Positions 53,374 to 63,078 of a stretch of DNA of 64,000 nt are shown one piece after another. This DNA is from Moanibacter sp964542645 (lineage in GTDB: Bacteria > Verrucomicrobiota > Verrucomicrobiia > Opitutales > UBA2987): positions 30,430-94,429 of the forward strand of contig CAZIUG010000010.1 in assembly GCA_964542645.1 (NCBI GenBank). The letters are read 5' to 3'. The notes beneath the pieces are model-generated. The model was not told where the DNA came from and made no database searches. It was given only the letters and a program-made list of their open reading frames with translations. The position numbers and the translations under genes are program-made. Numbering within the stretch: position 1 is the stretch's first letter; each line of letters begins with the position of its first letter.

Positions 53374-54573
53374 ATGACCTTGATATTCAACCAGTGCCGG
53401 CTTATTGATGGAATTAGTCCTGAGCCAAGGGAGTCCTGTGATGTCGTCGTCAAAGATGATCGCTTAGTGGCAATAGAAAACTCGAGAAATAGGTCGACCG
53501 GAGATTCAACCGTTATTACGGCCTCGGGATATACTATGTTACCAGGGCTTATAGACTGTCACACCCACTATGTTGTTGACCCGTGGGAACGGGATCCGTT
53601 CGGTTTGGTTGAACTTGAGTCCGATGCTGTAGTTATCTTGCGTGCGGCCCGTAGTGCCAGGGTTGCCTTGGAGGCTGGTGTTACGACAACTCGTGATGCA
53701 GGGGCCCCTCGGCAGTTAAACTTTGCCCTACGCGATGCGATCGAAGGTGGGTTGATCCCGGGCCCACGCATTCTAGCTCCTGGTATGGCTATTACTATCA
53801 CAGGGGGTCATGGGTATCGATTTGGAATCGAGGCAGATGGTATTACCGAATTGCAGAAGGCAGTCCGTGCCCAAATGCGGGATGGTGCCGATGTAATCAA
53901 GATCATTGCAAGTGAGGCAGCTATGCTGACAACTGCTGAGGCTGGGGTCGAGGAGCTGACTAGAGAAGAAATTGAGATGCTAGTGTGCGAAGCGCGCCGC
54001 CGCGGGTTGCGAATTTTCAGCCACGCTCAGAATTCAACTTCCGTTGTGCGCTCCGCACGGTCAGGAGTCGATAGTGTAGAACACGGCTTCCTAGCCAGTT
54101 CAGAGGCTATCGGGGTTTTGAAGGAGTGCGGTACAACCTTGGTTCCTACCCTTACGGTCACTGCTGCTACGCTTGAGCAGTCAAATATTAACGATGTTTT
54201 TAGGCGGCGTATGTTGGAGATCCGAGATATGCATTGGGCTTCTTGTGAAGAGGCGATTCGACAAGGTGTTAATCTCGCAGCGGGAACCGATTGTGGTATG
54301 CCTGGGGTCTATCCAAATATGCTCTGGCGGGAGATTTGTCTATTGCACGAGAGAGGTTTGCCAAAAATGAAAGCAATCAAGGCTGCTACATTTCGAGCTG
54401 CGGAGTTACTCGGGGTTGGGGCAGCGGTTGGAAGCATTGAGCCGGGTAAGCAAGCAGATCTAATTCTCGTCCGGGGCAATCCCATGGAAGATTTGTCCAC
54501 TCTAAGGGACGTTGATTTGGTGATGAAGAAGGGAGAGATAGTTCACTGTAAGGAGAATATAGTAGCTCTTTAG
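53374..54573 (+). CDS. Imidazolonepropionase-like amidohydrolase
   Basis: A 399-residue enzyme of the amidohydrolase superfamily. LPGLIDCHTHYVVDP carries HxH, DVIKIIASEAAM a Lys (carbamylated in relatives), FSHAQNS and SVEHGF two metal His, and AAGTDCGMPG the catalytic Asp. The C-terminal beta-sandwich returns with IEPGKQADLILVRGNP. Members act on dipeptides with proline, imidazolones and other cyclic amides. GGAGG lies ~16 nt before the ATG. It converges with an aminotransferase, so catabolism of a nitrogen compound is possible. Confidence 0.86.
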   Translation: MTLIFNQCRLIDGISPEPRESCDVVVKDDRLVAIENSRNRSTGDSTVITASGYTMLPGLIDCHTHYVVDPWERDPFGLVELESDAVVILRAARSARVALEAGVTTTRDAGAPRQLNFALRDAIEGGLIPGPRILAPGMAITITGGHGYRFGIEADGITELQKAVRAQMRDGADVIKIIASEAAMLTTAEAGVEELTREEIEMLVCEARRRGLRIFSHAQNSTSVVRSARSGVDSVEHGFLASSEAIGVLKECGTTLVPTLTVTAATLEQSNINDVFRRRMLEIRDMHWASCEEAIRQGVNLAAGTDCGMPGVYPNMLWREICLLHERGLPKMKAIKAATFRAAELLGVGAAVGSIEPGKQADLILVRGNPMEDLSTLRDVDLVMKKGEIVHCKENIVAL

Positions 54574-54607
54574 GAAGCAAATATACCTCTTCAAATAGTT
54601 CTTATTG

Positions 54608-54626
54608 AAACCACCTGGGGTGGTTT
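54608..54626. terminator. Hairpin between convergent genes
   Basis: AAACCACC (54608-54615) and GGTGGTTT (54619-54626) form a perfect 8-bp stem with a 3-base loop, located between the stops of the amidohydrolase and the aminotransferase. T-rich tracts are short on both sides, so it is at best a modest bidirectional terminator. Confidence 0.45.
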
Positions 54627-54753
54627 ACCTAACCTTTCCTACTCAGGTGCTCGTAGCTAAACAGAAAGTGGAAGTTCGGGCCAGGATTTGCGATAACGGG
54701 GATCAGTGATCCGAGTCTCGCTAGACGCGTCTACATCTATTCTCAAGTACAAT

Positions 54754-56109
54754 TCACTGGATCTCCCGTAAATGGGGTAAGCTTTCTTTAACGGTGGAGA
54801 TGAACAGATCGACATCGGAATCCTGCATTGCCAGGGATATATTTCCATGTTCTGCCCAGTTTATCCCGTGATTGAGGAGCCAGAAAGAGAGCCATTTATG
54901 CATTAGCTCGTTCCCCGCCGCAGCTTCTCGATAGTTGCGAGGAATAGAGGATAAAAAATGTATCTTAAACAAGGAACCTGCTACCACAACCCTAGCCGTA
55001 ATTCCCGTTTCCTCAAATGCGGCATTTAACTCCACTCCAATCCGCTGAGCCGATGCTCCTAAGGTCTCATAAACTTTTGGCGTGAGGAGCCGCAGTGTAG
55101 TCAGCCCGGCTACCATTGCGATGGGCCATGCATTGTAGGTTCCAGAATGGGGGATTTTAGGGTTTCCTGAAGTGGGATTATAAAGATCCATAATATCAGC
55201 GCGTCCTCCCACCACGCTACCAGCTGTTCCTCCAGCTACCGTTTTGCCCAGTGTCGTGAGGTCAGGCCTTACTCCAAAAAGCTCCTGTGCTCCACCGGGT
55301 GCCGTCCTGAAGCTGATAATTTCGTCAAAAATCAACAGTATCCCATTGCGCTCGGTGATCTCCCTTAAATGGGTGAGAAATCCATCCTCGGGCAGAGCCA
55401 AACCCGCGCCAGTGGAAATCGGGTCCACAATTACGGCAGCTAGTTCATAGGCGTGATCCTCAATAATCTCGGCGCAGGCTCCAATATCGTTAAATGGCAA
55501 TACTATCACTTCTTCCGCGGTGTTGGGAGGCAGCCCTGCGGAGGAAGGTACCGAATGGGGATGTTCTGACGATCCCAAATCAGGGCCGAGTGGTGGCCTG
55601 TAGCTGATCATAGCATGTGCATCAACACCATGGTAGGCTCCTTCAAATTTGGCTATTTTCCTCCTGTTGGTGAAGGCCCGGGAGGCGCGGAGTGCATTTA
55701 ATACTGCTTCAGATCCAGAACTGCAGAAGCGGATGCGCTCTAAGGAGGGCACTCGTTCTTTTAACAATTCTGCCATTTCCACCTCAAGGGGTGTTGGACG
55801 AGAAAAAGCGGTTCCCCTGCCTATTTGCTTCTGTAATGACTCAACTACTGTGGGGTGAGCATGCCCCAAAATCAACGCAGTGTTGTTGTTAACAAAGTCA
55901 ATTAGGCGATGTCCGTCGATGTCGATTAGATATGGGCCCTCGCCGTGCTCAATGTAAATTGGAAAGGGATCGATGTAGACGCCAGTACGGGTGTTCCCGC
56001 CTGGCAACGACCTTTTGGCCCGTCCAGCCATTGCCTGCGAAAGCGGGTTTCCATCCACATACCTAGCAATCAGATCCTCCATGGATACTATGGGTGTTTT
56101 TTTTGGCAT
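54754..56109 (-). CDS. Class III aminotransferase, glutamate-1-semialdehyde-aminomutase-like
   Basis: This 451-residue PLP enzyme has YIEHGEGPYLIDIDGHRLIDF at the N-terminus (first 20 residues of the block), the cofactor loop FCSSGSEAVLNALRA, GAYHGVDAHAM, the Asp in LLIFDEIISF and the Schiff-base Lys in LTTLGKTVAGG. The arrangement follows HemL and related 2,1-aminomutases/transaminases. A haem-biosynthetic HemL is usually ~430 residues and would be elsewhere; the catabolic setting suggests another amine substrate. Confidence 0.87.
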   Translation of the reverse strand: MPKKTPIVSMEDLIARYVDGNPLSQAMAGRAKRSLPGGNTRTGVYIDPFPIYIEHGEGPYLIDIDGHRLIDFVNNNTALILGHAHPTVVESLQKQIGRGTAFSRPTPLEVEMAELLKERVPSLERIRFCSSGSEAVLNALRASRAFTNRRKIAKFEGAYHGVDAHAMISYRPPLGPDLGSSEHPHSVPSSAGLPPNTAEEVIVLPFNDIGACAEIIEDHAYELAAVIVDPISTGAGLALPEDGFLTHLREITERNGILLIFDEIISFRTAPGGAQELFGVRPDLTTLGKTVAGGTAGSVVGGRADIMDLYNPTSGNPKIPHSGTYNAWPIAMVAGLTTLRLLTPKVYETLGASAQRIGVELNAAFEETGITARVVVAGSLFKIHFLSSIPRNYREAAAGNELMHKWLSFWLLNHGINWAEHGNISLAMQDSDVDLFISTVKESLPHLREIQ

Positions 56110-56351
56110 ACGCGCATTCTCCCCGTAAAATTAATAAATTGAAGAAGGGTTTCTATTTCCGAAACAATGATAGATTCTTAGCAAGTATCCAGAATCCTAT
56201 CATATCTGATATCCGAGAATAATTCAGGCGGTGTCCTTTCCAAGAGACGGGACTTGTTGAAGTGTAGAGAAGACTCCGGAGAAGTGCCCTGAGCGTGGCA
56301 TCAAGGCATTTAAATGGTTTACGTGGCAAGGCTGCAGTAGAAAAACACTAA

Positions 56352-57152
56352 TTAACTGCTCAACGTAACGGGTTTAACGCCCTCAGGCAATTTACGCTTC
56401 TTGCGCATGCGCTCGAAAGACTCAGGGGACCCATCGTTGAAAGAACCGAACCAACGATCCAGAGGCACCACGTTAGAGCCATAGTTGCACTCAAAATAAC
56501 GATGGTGCAGATAATGGAAATAGCTGTCGACAGACATCCCATCGGCATCCTTTCCAAGGACGATCCTATCAAATCCGCTGTGCCCAAGGGATGGCTGAAG
56601 GGCCGCCCACTGCATGAGATAGAACATGTGGATGGGATGTGATGGTACGAAAAGGAGGAGAATAGGGCGGGTGAAGTAGATGAGGTGCTCTATCGGGTGC
56701 ATCGACAGACCGGACCACGGGCCCACATTGGTATTTCGGTGATGTAAGTAATGAGCTGCTTTATATAGGGGCTTCCAGTGGGTAATACGATGGGTCACGT
56801 AGAAATGAAAATCTTTCCAGAAGGGTAGGATAGCGGCCAAAGCAATGAACCATATCGGGTTGTTTCGTAGGGTTGCAAAAGGCAACCATCCATTTCCGTA
56901 GGCCCAAAGCATGAGGACTTCATAGAAGGTCCAAATGGATGCACCGCTGGCAAGGCTCCAGAACATGTTATCATGAACCTGATTCTTGAAGAGGAAGGCC
57001 TTACTTTTGGTGCTCGGCCAACTCGAACTATACTTGAACCGAGTGCCTTGAACCCGGCGCAAGTAAAATATGAAATGCAAGGAGCCTGCGAAGGCTAATA
57101 GCAAAAGCACGTTGCGCAAGTACATCGGCAGAATCCATCCTGCACTCAGCAC
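56352..57152 (-). CDS. Sterol desaturase / fatty acid hydroxylase family protein (start unresolved)
   Basis: A di-iron membrane hydroxylase with the His clusters FYVTHRITHW, AHYLHHRNTN and HYLHHRYFECNYG, plus several transmembrane helices; this is the PF04116 family. The GTG at 57152 gives 266 residues, but the open frame runs upstream to 57515 and encodes what looks like the conserved N-terminus (DWTPRVLEKSPPFAWPIQP, then RFFLGFPGFLWPLGNF). No ATG, GTG or TTG is in frame in that extension. So the true start is a rare codon (for example ATT at 57413), or an indel has destroyed it. It should hydroxylate or desaturate a lipid if functional. Confidence 0.8.
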   Translation of the reverse strand: MLSAGWILPMYLRNVLLLLAFAGSLHFIFYLRRVQGTRFKYSSSWPSTKSKAFLFKNQVHDNMFWSLASGASIWTFYEVLMLWAYGNGWLPFATLRNNPIWFIALAAILPFWKDFHFYVTHRITHWKPLYKAAHYLHHRNTNVGPWSGLSMHPIEHLIYFTRPILLLFVPSHPIHMFYLMQWAALQPSLGHSGFDRIVLGKDADGMSVDSYFHYLHHRYFECNYGSNVVPLDRWFGSFNDGSPESFERMRKKRKLPEGVKPVTLSS

Positions 57153-57571
57153 ACTGAAGTTACTCAGTTGGTCCGATCCGGGTTGGAGATAGCACCATGT
57201 GATAGCGGCGAGGCCATAGAAAGTAAAATTGCCTAAGGGCCAGAGAAACCCCGGAAAGCCAAGGAAAAACCGGAGCAGCTTTTTCGGTTGTATAGGCCAG
57301 GCGAATGGCGGAGATTTTTCTAAGACGCGGGGTGTCCAATCCCCTTGCGGGTTTCGGGTCTCAGAGCCATCATCAAGTTGGCCAGAGGCGGTTTGCTGAA
57401 AAGGAGCCTTAATGTTTCTAAGCTGGGTCTGCTGAGCAAGGGCGTCAAGAATGTTCGATGGGGAGCATTTTGCATGGGTGTACCTAATAGCGAGGTGCTG
57501 CCACGGCGATACCGCTTATCATGGTTTGCGTTTGGCAGGAAGGGTATGGGTTTAGAATTACCCCGTAAAAA

Positions 57572-57751
57572 TCAGCTGAAGGCTTGAAAATTGTAAGTGA
57601 CTTCTGAACCTTCTTCACCGGTTTCATGAGAAGTTTTAAAGCCTTCCGGGACAGTCTTAGAGAAGTAAGGCTTCGCCGTCAGGTACATGATGGACTGGTC
57701 CGGGGTGGCCGTGATCTCACTCGGTGATATCACTTGCGATTCGAAAGACAT
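57572..57751 (-). CDS. Possible small protein, unrecognised
   Basis: A 59-residue frame from the ATG at 57751 (MSFESQVISPSEITATPDQS and on) on the same strand as the sterol desaturase and ~55 bp ahead of that gene's open frame. It is acidic and Ser/Thr-rich, without hydrophobic segment or known domain. No strong ribosome site is present. Its composition is more protein-like than the surrounding shadow frames, but evidence is thin. Confidence 0.3.
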   Translation of the reverse strand: MSFESQVISPSEITATPDQSIMYLTAKPYFSKTVPEGFKTSHETGEEGSEVTYNFQAFS

Positions 57752-57940
57752 TGACACGTGATAGTCTTTCCCGTCTCGCTACAGGTTGTAACAGATAGCT
57801 TTATTCAATTTAGTTTTGGTCCTGCCTGCCAACCTTTCCTGAACACAGTCGACATTGCGAGCAGTCCCATACAAAATTGGCGAGATAACCGATATTTTGA
57901 GGATGCTACAACATACGGAAGCGCTCTCCCCTAATTTTCT

Positions 57941-59305
57941 ATGAAGCTCGACGATCGACAGAAGAATCTTCTTAAGCGCACCTATGTTGACTATCAGGCA
58001 ACAGAGGATTTTTTAAAAAACCCGATCGTAGTATCGAGGGCTGAAGGCCTATATTACTGGGACACTGAAGGGAGGCGCTACTTTGATGGGATCGGAGGGA
58101 TCTTTGCGGTAAGCTTAGGGCACGGGCATCCTCGAGTAGTAGAAGCGATCAAGCGACAGCTCGATCGGATGACTTTTTCGCCTCCGATGCACGGGACCTC
58201 TGATATCTCGTTGGATTTTGTCGAACGGGTCGGAAAAGTGTCCCCCGGAGCTTTGAATTATGTGAAACCGTTTAGCGGTGGCTCAGAGTCCATCGAGGCG
58301 GCGATTAAATTTGCTCGACAGTATTTCAAACAAAGCGGCCGTCCCTCAAAGTACAAGTTTATCAGCCGCTACCAGGCCTATCATGGTGGCACTTTCGGAG
58401 CAATGGGGGCGAGCGGGACGGGCAAACGTAAGTCGTCTTTTGAACCCCATATGCCTGGGTTTATTAAGGTTCATTCGCCGATCTATCTTCGAGACCGCTT
58501 TTCGTCTTGGGAGGAGTGTAACCGCTTCAGCGCCCGATTGTTCGAAGATGCGATTGTTAACGAGGATCCTGATACAGTAGCTGGTATTATTGTCGAACCA
58601 ATCGGCAACACCGGGGGAATTGTTACGCCGACAGATGAGTATTTTCAGATCCTCCGAGAGACCTGTGATCGGTATGATGTACTTCTGATCTTCGACGAGA
58701 TTATTACAGGGTGGGGACGGAGCGGAACCATGTTTGCAGCTGAGACCTTTGGAACGGTGCCTGATATCATTTGTAGTGGCAAGGCGCTTACAAACGGTAC
58801 CGTGCCAATGGGAGCCATGATGGCGCGCGAGGAGATGGCCGATGCTTTTAAAGGCGACCCAGAAGCAGGCTTGAACTTTTCCCATGGGCATACTTTTTCC
58901 GGCAATCCACTGGGGTGCGCTGCTGGGATTTCGGTGATCGACGAGATCGTCGAACAGGGACTGAAGGAGCAAGCTCGAGAAAGGGGCGACTATCTCGTGA
59001 TGAAATTAGGAAAACTGAAAAAACTTGGAGTGATTCGCGAGATCCGAGGGAAGGGTCTTATTCTGGGTGTTGAATTGGTTAGAGATATACAGAGTATGAA
59101 CCCATTCCCTGAACTTGGGATAGTTCTCAAGCAGACTGCGCTGGAAAATGGATTGATCCTTCGTGTCGATCCAACATGGTTCGCATTGGCTCCGGCGCTC
59201 GTGATTACTGAAGGAGAGATCGATGAGATGTTCGATCTTTTGGAGCAGAGTCTTGAGGATGCTTTGCAGCGGGTGGCGGCTGGTCATGGGCCGTCCCTCG
59301 ATTGA
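57941..59305 (+). CDS. Class III omega-type aminotransferase
   Basis: This 454-residue PLP enzyme has YYWDTEGRRYFDGIGGIFAV, VKPFSGGSESIEAAIKFARQ, YQAYHGGTFGAMGASG, LLIFDEIITGWGRSG and the Schiff-base Lys in IICSGKALTNGTVPMG. HGHTFSGNPLGCAAGIS is the conserved C-terminal block. It fits omega-amino-acid:pyruvate or taurine/beta-alanine transaminases. The SDR gene follows 59 nt later on the same strand, so the two may process an amino-alcohol or amine in sequence. Confidence 0.9.
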   Translation: MKLDDRQKNLLKRTYVDYQATEDFLKNPIVVSRAEGLYYWDTEGRRYFDGIGGIFAVSLGHGHPRVVEAIKRQLDRMTFSPPMHGTSDISLDFVERVGKVSPGALNYVKPFSGGSESIEAAIKFARQYFKQSGRPSKYKFISRYQAYHGGTFGAMGASGTGKRKSSFEPHMPGFIKVHSPIYLRDRFSSWEECNRFSARLFEDAIVNEDPDTVAGIIVEPIGNTGGIVTPTDEYFQILRETCDRYDVLLIFDEIITGWGRSGTMFAAETFGTVPDIICSGKALTNGTVPMGAMMAREEMADAFKGDPEAGLNFSHGHTFSGNPLGCAAGISVIDEIVEQGLKEQARERGDYLVMKLGKLKKLGVIREIRGKGLILGVELVRDIQSMNPFPELGIVLKQTALENGLILRVDPTWFALAPALVITEGEIDEMFDLLEQSLEDALQRVAAGHGPSLD

Positions 59306-59364
59306 CACAGCACTAATTCCAGCGAGACTCTAGATTGAATAATTAATTAATAGGAATATCAATT

Positions 59365-60156
59365 ATGGACCTAGGACTTTCGGATCGGGTGGCTGTTGTA
59401 ACGGGAGGAAGCGAAGGAATAGGGAAAGCGACGGCAGTGTCGCTTGCAGAGGAGGGCGCGAACGTCATCATTCTGGCACGGACTCAAAGTAAGCTTGACT
59501 TGGCCTTGAGGGAAATTCGGTCGACTGCAGTAGGGGAAGTTGAGGCAATCAGCTGTAATGTTACAGAGCGAGCGACGGTGGACAGGACGTTTGACCGAAT
59601 CCTTCGGAAGTGGGGTAAGATCGATATCTTGATCAATAATGCAGGTTATGGAAATGCCAATAGTTTCAATGCCCTAAACGATGAATTGCTCGGAGACGAT
59701 TTAAAACTGAAAGTTTATGGTGCTGTTTATTGCTCACAGGCAGTATTGCCTAGTATGCGGGAAGTTAGGTGGGGTCGGATCATTAACATCACGACTGCTG
59801 CTGGCAAAGCGGCTTCCGGTTCAAGTGTTCCTACCTCAATGTCACGTGCTGCAGGCATCGCCATGACCAAAGCGATGTCGAAAGAATATGCGGTTGACAA
59901 TGTTCTGGTGAACACCGTGTGCATTGGATCCATCAAGAGCGGTCAGAATGATCGCCATTGGGAAGCTATGGTTGCCGAGGGATCGAAATTAACTCTCGAC
60001 GAGTACTACGCCAACAACGGGAAGGGTATCCCTCTGGGTCGCGTCGGGGAAGCAAGAGAAGCGGGTGACCTGATTTGCTTTCTGGCATCGGAGCGGGCAA
60101 GTTACATATCGGGCACAGCAATTAATATGGACGGTGGAGCGGCGCCGGTGGTGTAG
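59365..60156 (+). CDS. SDR-family dehydrogenase
   Basis: This 263-residue classical SDR has VVTGGSEGIGKATAV, INNAGYGNA, a catalytic Ser/Thr region IINITTAAGKAAS, and GTAINMDGGAAPVV at the C-terminus. The usual Tyr of YxxxK is not present: the helix reads SVPTSMSRAAGIAM, with Ser-Arg where Tyr/Lys-x-x-x-Lys would sit, so catalysis may differ or use another Tyr. AGGAATATC precedes the ATG. It lies in one operon with the omega-aminotransferase. Confidence 0.8.
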   Translation: MDLGLSDRVAVVTGGSEGIGKATAVSLAEEGANVIILARTQSKLDLALREIRSTAVGEVEAISCNVTERATVDRTFDRILRKWGKIDILINNAGYGNANSFNALNDELLGDDLKLKVYGAVYCSQAVLPSMREVRWGRIINITTAAGKAASGSSVPTSMSRAAGIAMTKAMSKEYAVDNVLVNTVCIGSIKSGQNDRHWEAMVAEGSKLTLDEYYANNGKGIPLGRVGEAREAGDLICFLASERASYISGTAINMDGGAAPVV

Positions 60157-60419
60157 ATCGGGAAGCAAAGGAGCACTGGTGGAAATTACTCGCTTAGATC
60201 TGTTTCTTCGCATTTTGCCGAGAGATGCGTAGATCAGGGAAAACCCAGGGTCCTGGGATTGAATAATACTTGTGTGTCGCGGCTGGCTAACTCCTGTCCA
60301 TAATTACTCCATTTGGCGCCTTACAAGGATTGACGTAGATTAATCAAATTATTGATGAAGTTTGATACTGTCTACGGTTGGATTTGCATTTTTAGGACAC
60401 AATCCAAAGGGGTCCCTAT

Positions 60420-61676
60420 TCACCCTTTGGTTTCATCCCTGTCAGCTCTAATGGGGTTAGGTTTGATGTGGCGGGACAGATTCCATACTAGGGCAAGCCA
60501 GATGGAGGACGCAGTAAGGGCAAGCAATCCGTAAGCGGATTCAAAGACGAGTCCAGCCCTCTGTCCTAGGGCAACAACAAGGGAGATAGCACCCTTAGAA
60601 AACCGATATCCGAAAACGTCGATAAATTCCTTGGCCCTATAACGGGCGTCAAAGGATAGTGGGATGTATAGAATTTCTTTGGCAGCCCGGAAAATGGAAT
60701 AATCAAAAGCTTTGAAGAGAAGAAAAGCTGTTCCAGATGTCGCCACAGAGGGAGTCACAATCAGGGCCGCACAAGCAGAAATGTGAATTATGGGAAGGGC
60801 GATGTGAATGACTCCGATTGGGATGAACTTTAGAAGTAAAGGTGTGGCGACGAATTGGAGTAGAGCTGCAACCCCATTGAGTCCTGCAAAAAAGGCTCCA
60901 GAAAAAGCAGTTTGTTTGTCAGGGTCAGGAATTTCGACTTGCAAAATTCCCTGAAAACGCAAGCCCAGCATGGCAGAAACCACTTGAGTGGTTAGAACGA
61001 CAAGAAGGATTAACAGCAACATCCGTGAGCGCGATAACACACCCAAGCCCAAGTGTTCACGTGGTGAAGAAGGGGCATCTTTTCCTGCTAGAAATTCTCC
61101 AGCGCGACGATATCCGTAGTCGGAGAAGAAAGCAGCGGGAAGTAGGACAAGAGCTGCAAAATAAGGCATGCGAATGGTGCCAAGAGGCTCCGCGAGTTGG
61201 CTTAAAAGAAGTCCGCCAGCAATAGCACCTATAGAGGCGATACCGGTTATAGGCCCGTAATATTTACGTGCTTGATTTTCGCCTGCTGTGCTGTTCAGAA
61301 AAGACCAGTACTGCTCAATTAAGAGGACTACGTAGGCTTCCTTAAAGATAAAGAGCAGATAGATAGCGGGAGCGAAGCCAAGATTGAACGCATAGGTGGT
61401 TAGGGAAATGATACCGGCAGATCCTATTGATGTCCAGAAGAGGGTTCTCCGAGGTCCTAATTCCGATAGAAGCCGGCCGTATATCCAAAGTACAGCGAGG
61501 ACACCTATCGGAGTCATTGCCATAACGACGGGAAGGCTGCGAGTGCCAAAAGTAGCCTTGAAGAGAGTATTGGAGGCACTGCGAGCAAACTCATACCCGC
61601 AGAGCAGGAAGGCGGCGGAGAGGCAGATGGAACCGATGGCCCATAAATCGCAGCTTGATGTTCGAAAGCGATTCAT
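60420..61676 (-). CDS. MFS-like transporter resembling NTP/NDP antiporters
   Basis: A 418-residue protein with 11-12 hydrophobic segments. Features such as YVVLLIEQYWSFLNSTAGEN, QARKYYGPITGIASIGAIAG and a late FRAAKEILYIPLSFDARYR with FIDVFGYRFSKG match the TLC/Npt-like branch of the major facilitator superfamily. In obligate intracellular bacteria such carriers swap ATP for ADP, but free-living PVC bacteria hold homologues of unknown substrate. Monocistronic, minus strand. Confidence 0.7.
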   Translation of the reverse strand: MNRFRTSSCDLWAIGSICLSAAFLLCGYEFARSASNTLFKATFGTRSLPVVMAMTPIGVLAVLWIYGRLLSELGPRRTLFWTSIGSAGIISLTTYAFNLGFAPAIYLLFIFKEAYVVLLIEQYWSFLNSTAGENQARKYYGPITGIASIGAIAGGLLLSQLAEPLGTIRMPYFAALVLLPAAFFSDYGYRRAGEFLAGKDAPSSPREHLGLGVLSRSRMLLLILLVVLTTQVVSAMLGLRFQGILQVEIPDPDKQTAFSGAFFAGLNGVAALLQFVATPLLLKFIPIGVIHIALPIIHISACAALIVTPSVATSGTAFLLFKAFDYSIFRAAKEILYIPLSFDARYRAKEFIDVFGYRFSKGAISLVVALGQRAGLVFESAYGLLALTASSIWLALVWNLSRHIKPNPIRADRDETKG

Positions 61677-62061
61677 TATCGACGCGGTGTTTTTGGAAAG
61701 ACTATAGCTATAACTGAATATCCAAAGGAGTTTTCCCTTGAAGCGAACGTAAAGAGTGGCAAGTCCGATTCCATAAAGGAGGTGGATGCTCCGATCCAGG
61801 GCTTGACGAGACCTTGGAATTTGAGGAGGTCGAGTTTACTTGTGTCAAGGATGTTGCGTCTAATAAAAGAAATTGAGCCTTACGGAGGATGAAGAGGACG
61901 AGAGGCTACTGGTGCAGACTTTCTTTAGAATATCAGAAGTTCGGTTTCTTTCGAACGTATGAGGAGGGAGGGTTCTTTCGGTACGGAGGTAAAAGGGAAG
62001 GCTGAAACCTGGTCCCCTGAGACTTTTTGACCAGCGTCATAGTGGGTCTACCATCGGATTA
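61677..62061. other. Non-coding interval
   Basis: About 385 bases between two minus-strand genes. No RNA gene, hairpin or convincing ORF was recognised. Confidence 0.45.
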
Positions 62062-62991
62062 TTAGTCGGATAGCGCGAGCCATCGTTCGGTTTCAATGGC
62101 AGCCTGGCAGCCCATTCCGGCAGCGGTGATAGCTTGCCTGTAGACATGATCAACGCAATCTCCTGCTGCGAAAACGCCCGGAACTACCGTATGAACCGGA
62201 GATCTACCTTCGGGCAGAAGATAGCCATCTTGGTCTAGATTCAGGACTCCTTTGAAAGGTGTAGTATTGGGAACGTGTCCTATCGCGATGAAGACACCAC
62301 GGCAGGGAATTACTCCTGTTTCGTTGTTCTTTACATTACGAACAGCGATACTGGAAACCTGTTGGTTCTCATCCGGAATGATTTTTTCTACAACGGTATT
62401 CCAGATAGGGAAAATATTTTCGGCGTTAAGGGTACGATTAGCCATGATCCGAGAGGCTCGGAGTTGTTCACGCCGGTGGATCAGTGATATCCGAGAACAG
62501 AATCGAGTCAGGAAGAGCGACTCTTCGCAGGCAGAATCGCCGCCGCCGATTACAACTACATCCATGTCGCGGTAAAAAGCCCCGTCGCAAGTGGCACAGG
62601 TGGTTACTCCTTTTCCTCCGAACATCTCGTTTTCACCAGGAACTCCAAGGAGGCGAGGCGAGGCGCCAGTAGCAATGATCAGAGCCTTCGTTTCGTAGGT
62701 CTTAGTCGCAGAGGTGAGTCGCTTCGTTTTTTCACTCAGTTCAGTGTTGGTTATGACGTCATGAGTAAAGCGCGTACCGAAACGGCCAGCTTGCTTCCGC
62801 AATCGGTCCATCAATTCAAAGCCGTCAATTCCTTCAGGGAAACCCGGAAAATTCTCGACCTCGGATGTCGTCGTCAATTGGCCGCCAGGCTGAGCCCCCT
62901 CAATTATCAGGGGATTTAGATTAGCACGGGACGCATAAACAGCCGCAGTAAGTCCTGCACATCCGGTACCTAAGATGATTACGTCCTCCAT
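62062..62991 (-). CDS. trxB: Thioredoxin reductase
   Basis: The ATG at 62991 (MEDVIILGTGCAGLTAAV) is the natural start, giving 309 residues; the frame extends upstream but would overlap the divergent TatD gene. FAD-binding GTGCAGL, the redox-active CATCDGAFY, the NADPH-binding VIGGGDSACEES and the C-terminal FAAGDCVDHVYRQAI are all in place. It reduces thioredoxin with NADPH in the cytoplasm. Length and motif order match E. coli TrxB (321). Confidence 0.94.
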   Translation of the reverse strand: MEDVIILGTGCAGLTAAVYASRANLNPLIIEGAQPGGQLTTTSEVENFPGFPEGIDGFELMDRLRKQAGRFGTRFTHDVITNTELSEKTKRLTSATKTYETKALIIATGASPRLLGVPGENEMFGGKGVTTCATCDGAFYRDMDVVVIGGGDSACEESLFLTRFCSRISLIHRREQLRASRIMANRTLNAENIFPIWNTVVEKIIPDENQQVSSIAVRNVKNNETGVIPCRGVFIAIGHVPNTTPFKGVLNLDQDGYLLPEGRSPVHTVVPGVFAAGDCVDHVYRQAITAAGMGCQAAIETERWLALSD

Positions 62992-63078
62992 TGAAAATGT
63001 GGGTGAAATGGTAAACCCATAGGAATTCAAGGTTTGCGAGCAAGCGATAAATGCGTTGGACTGAAATGAAATCGGATA

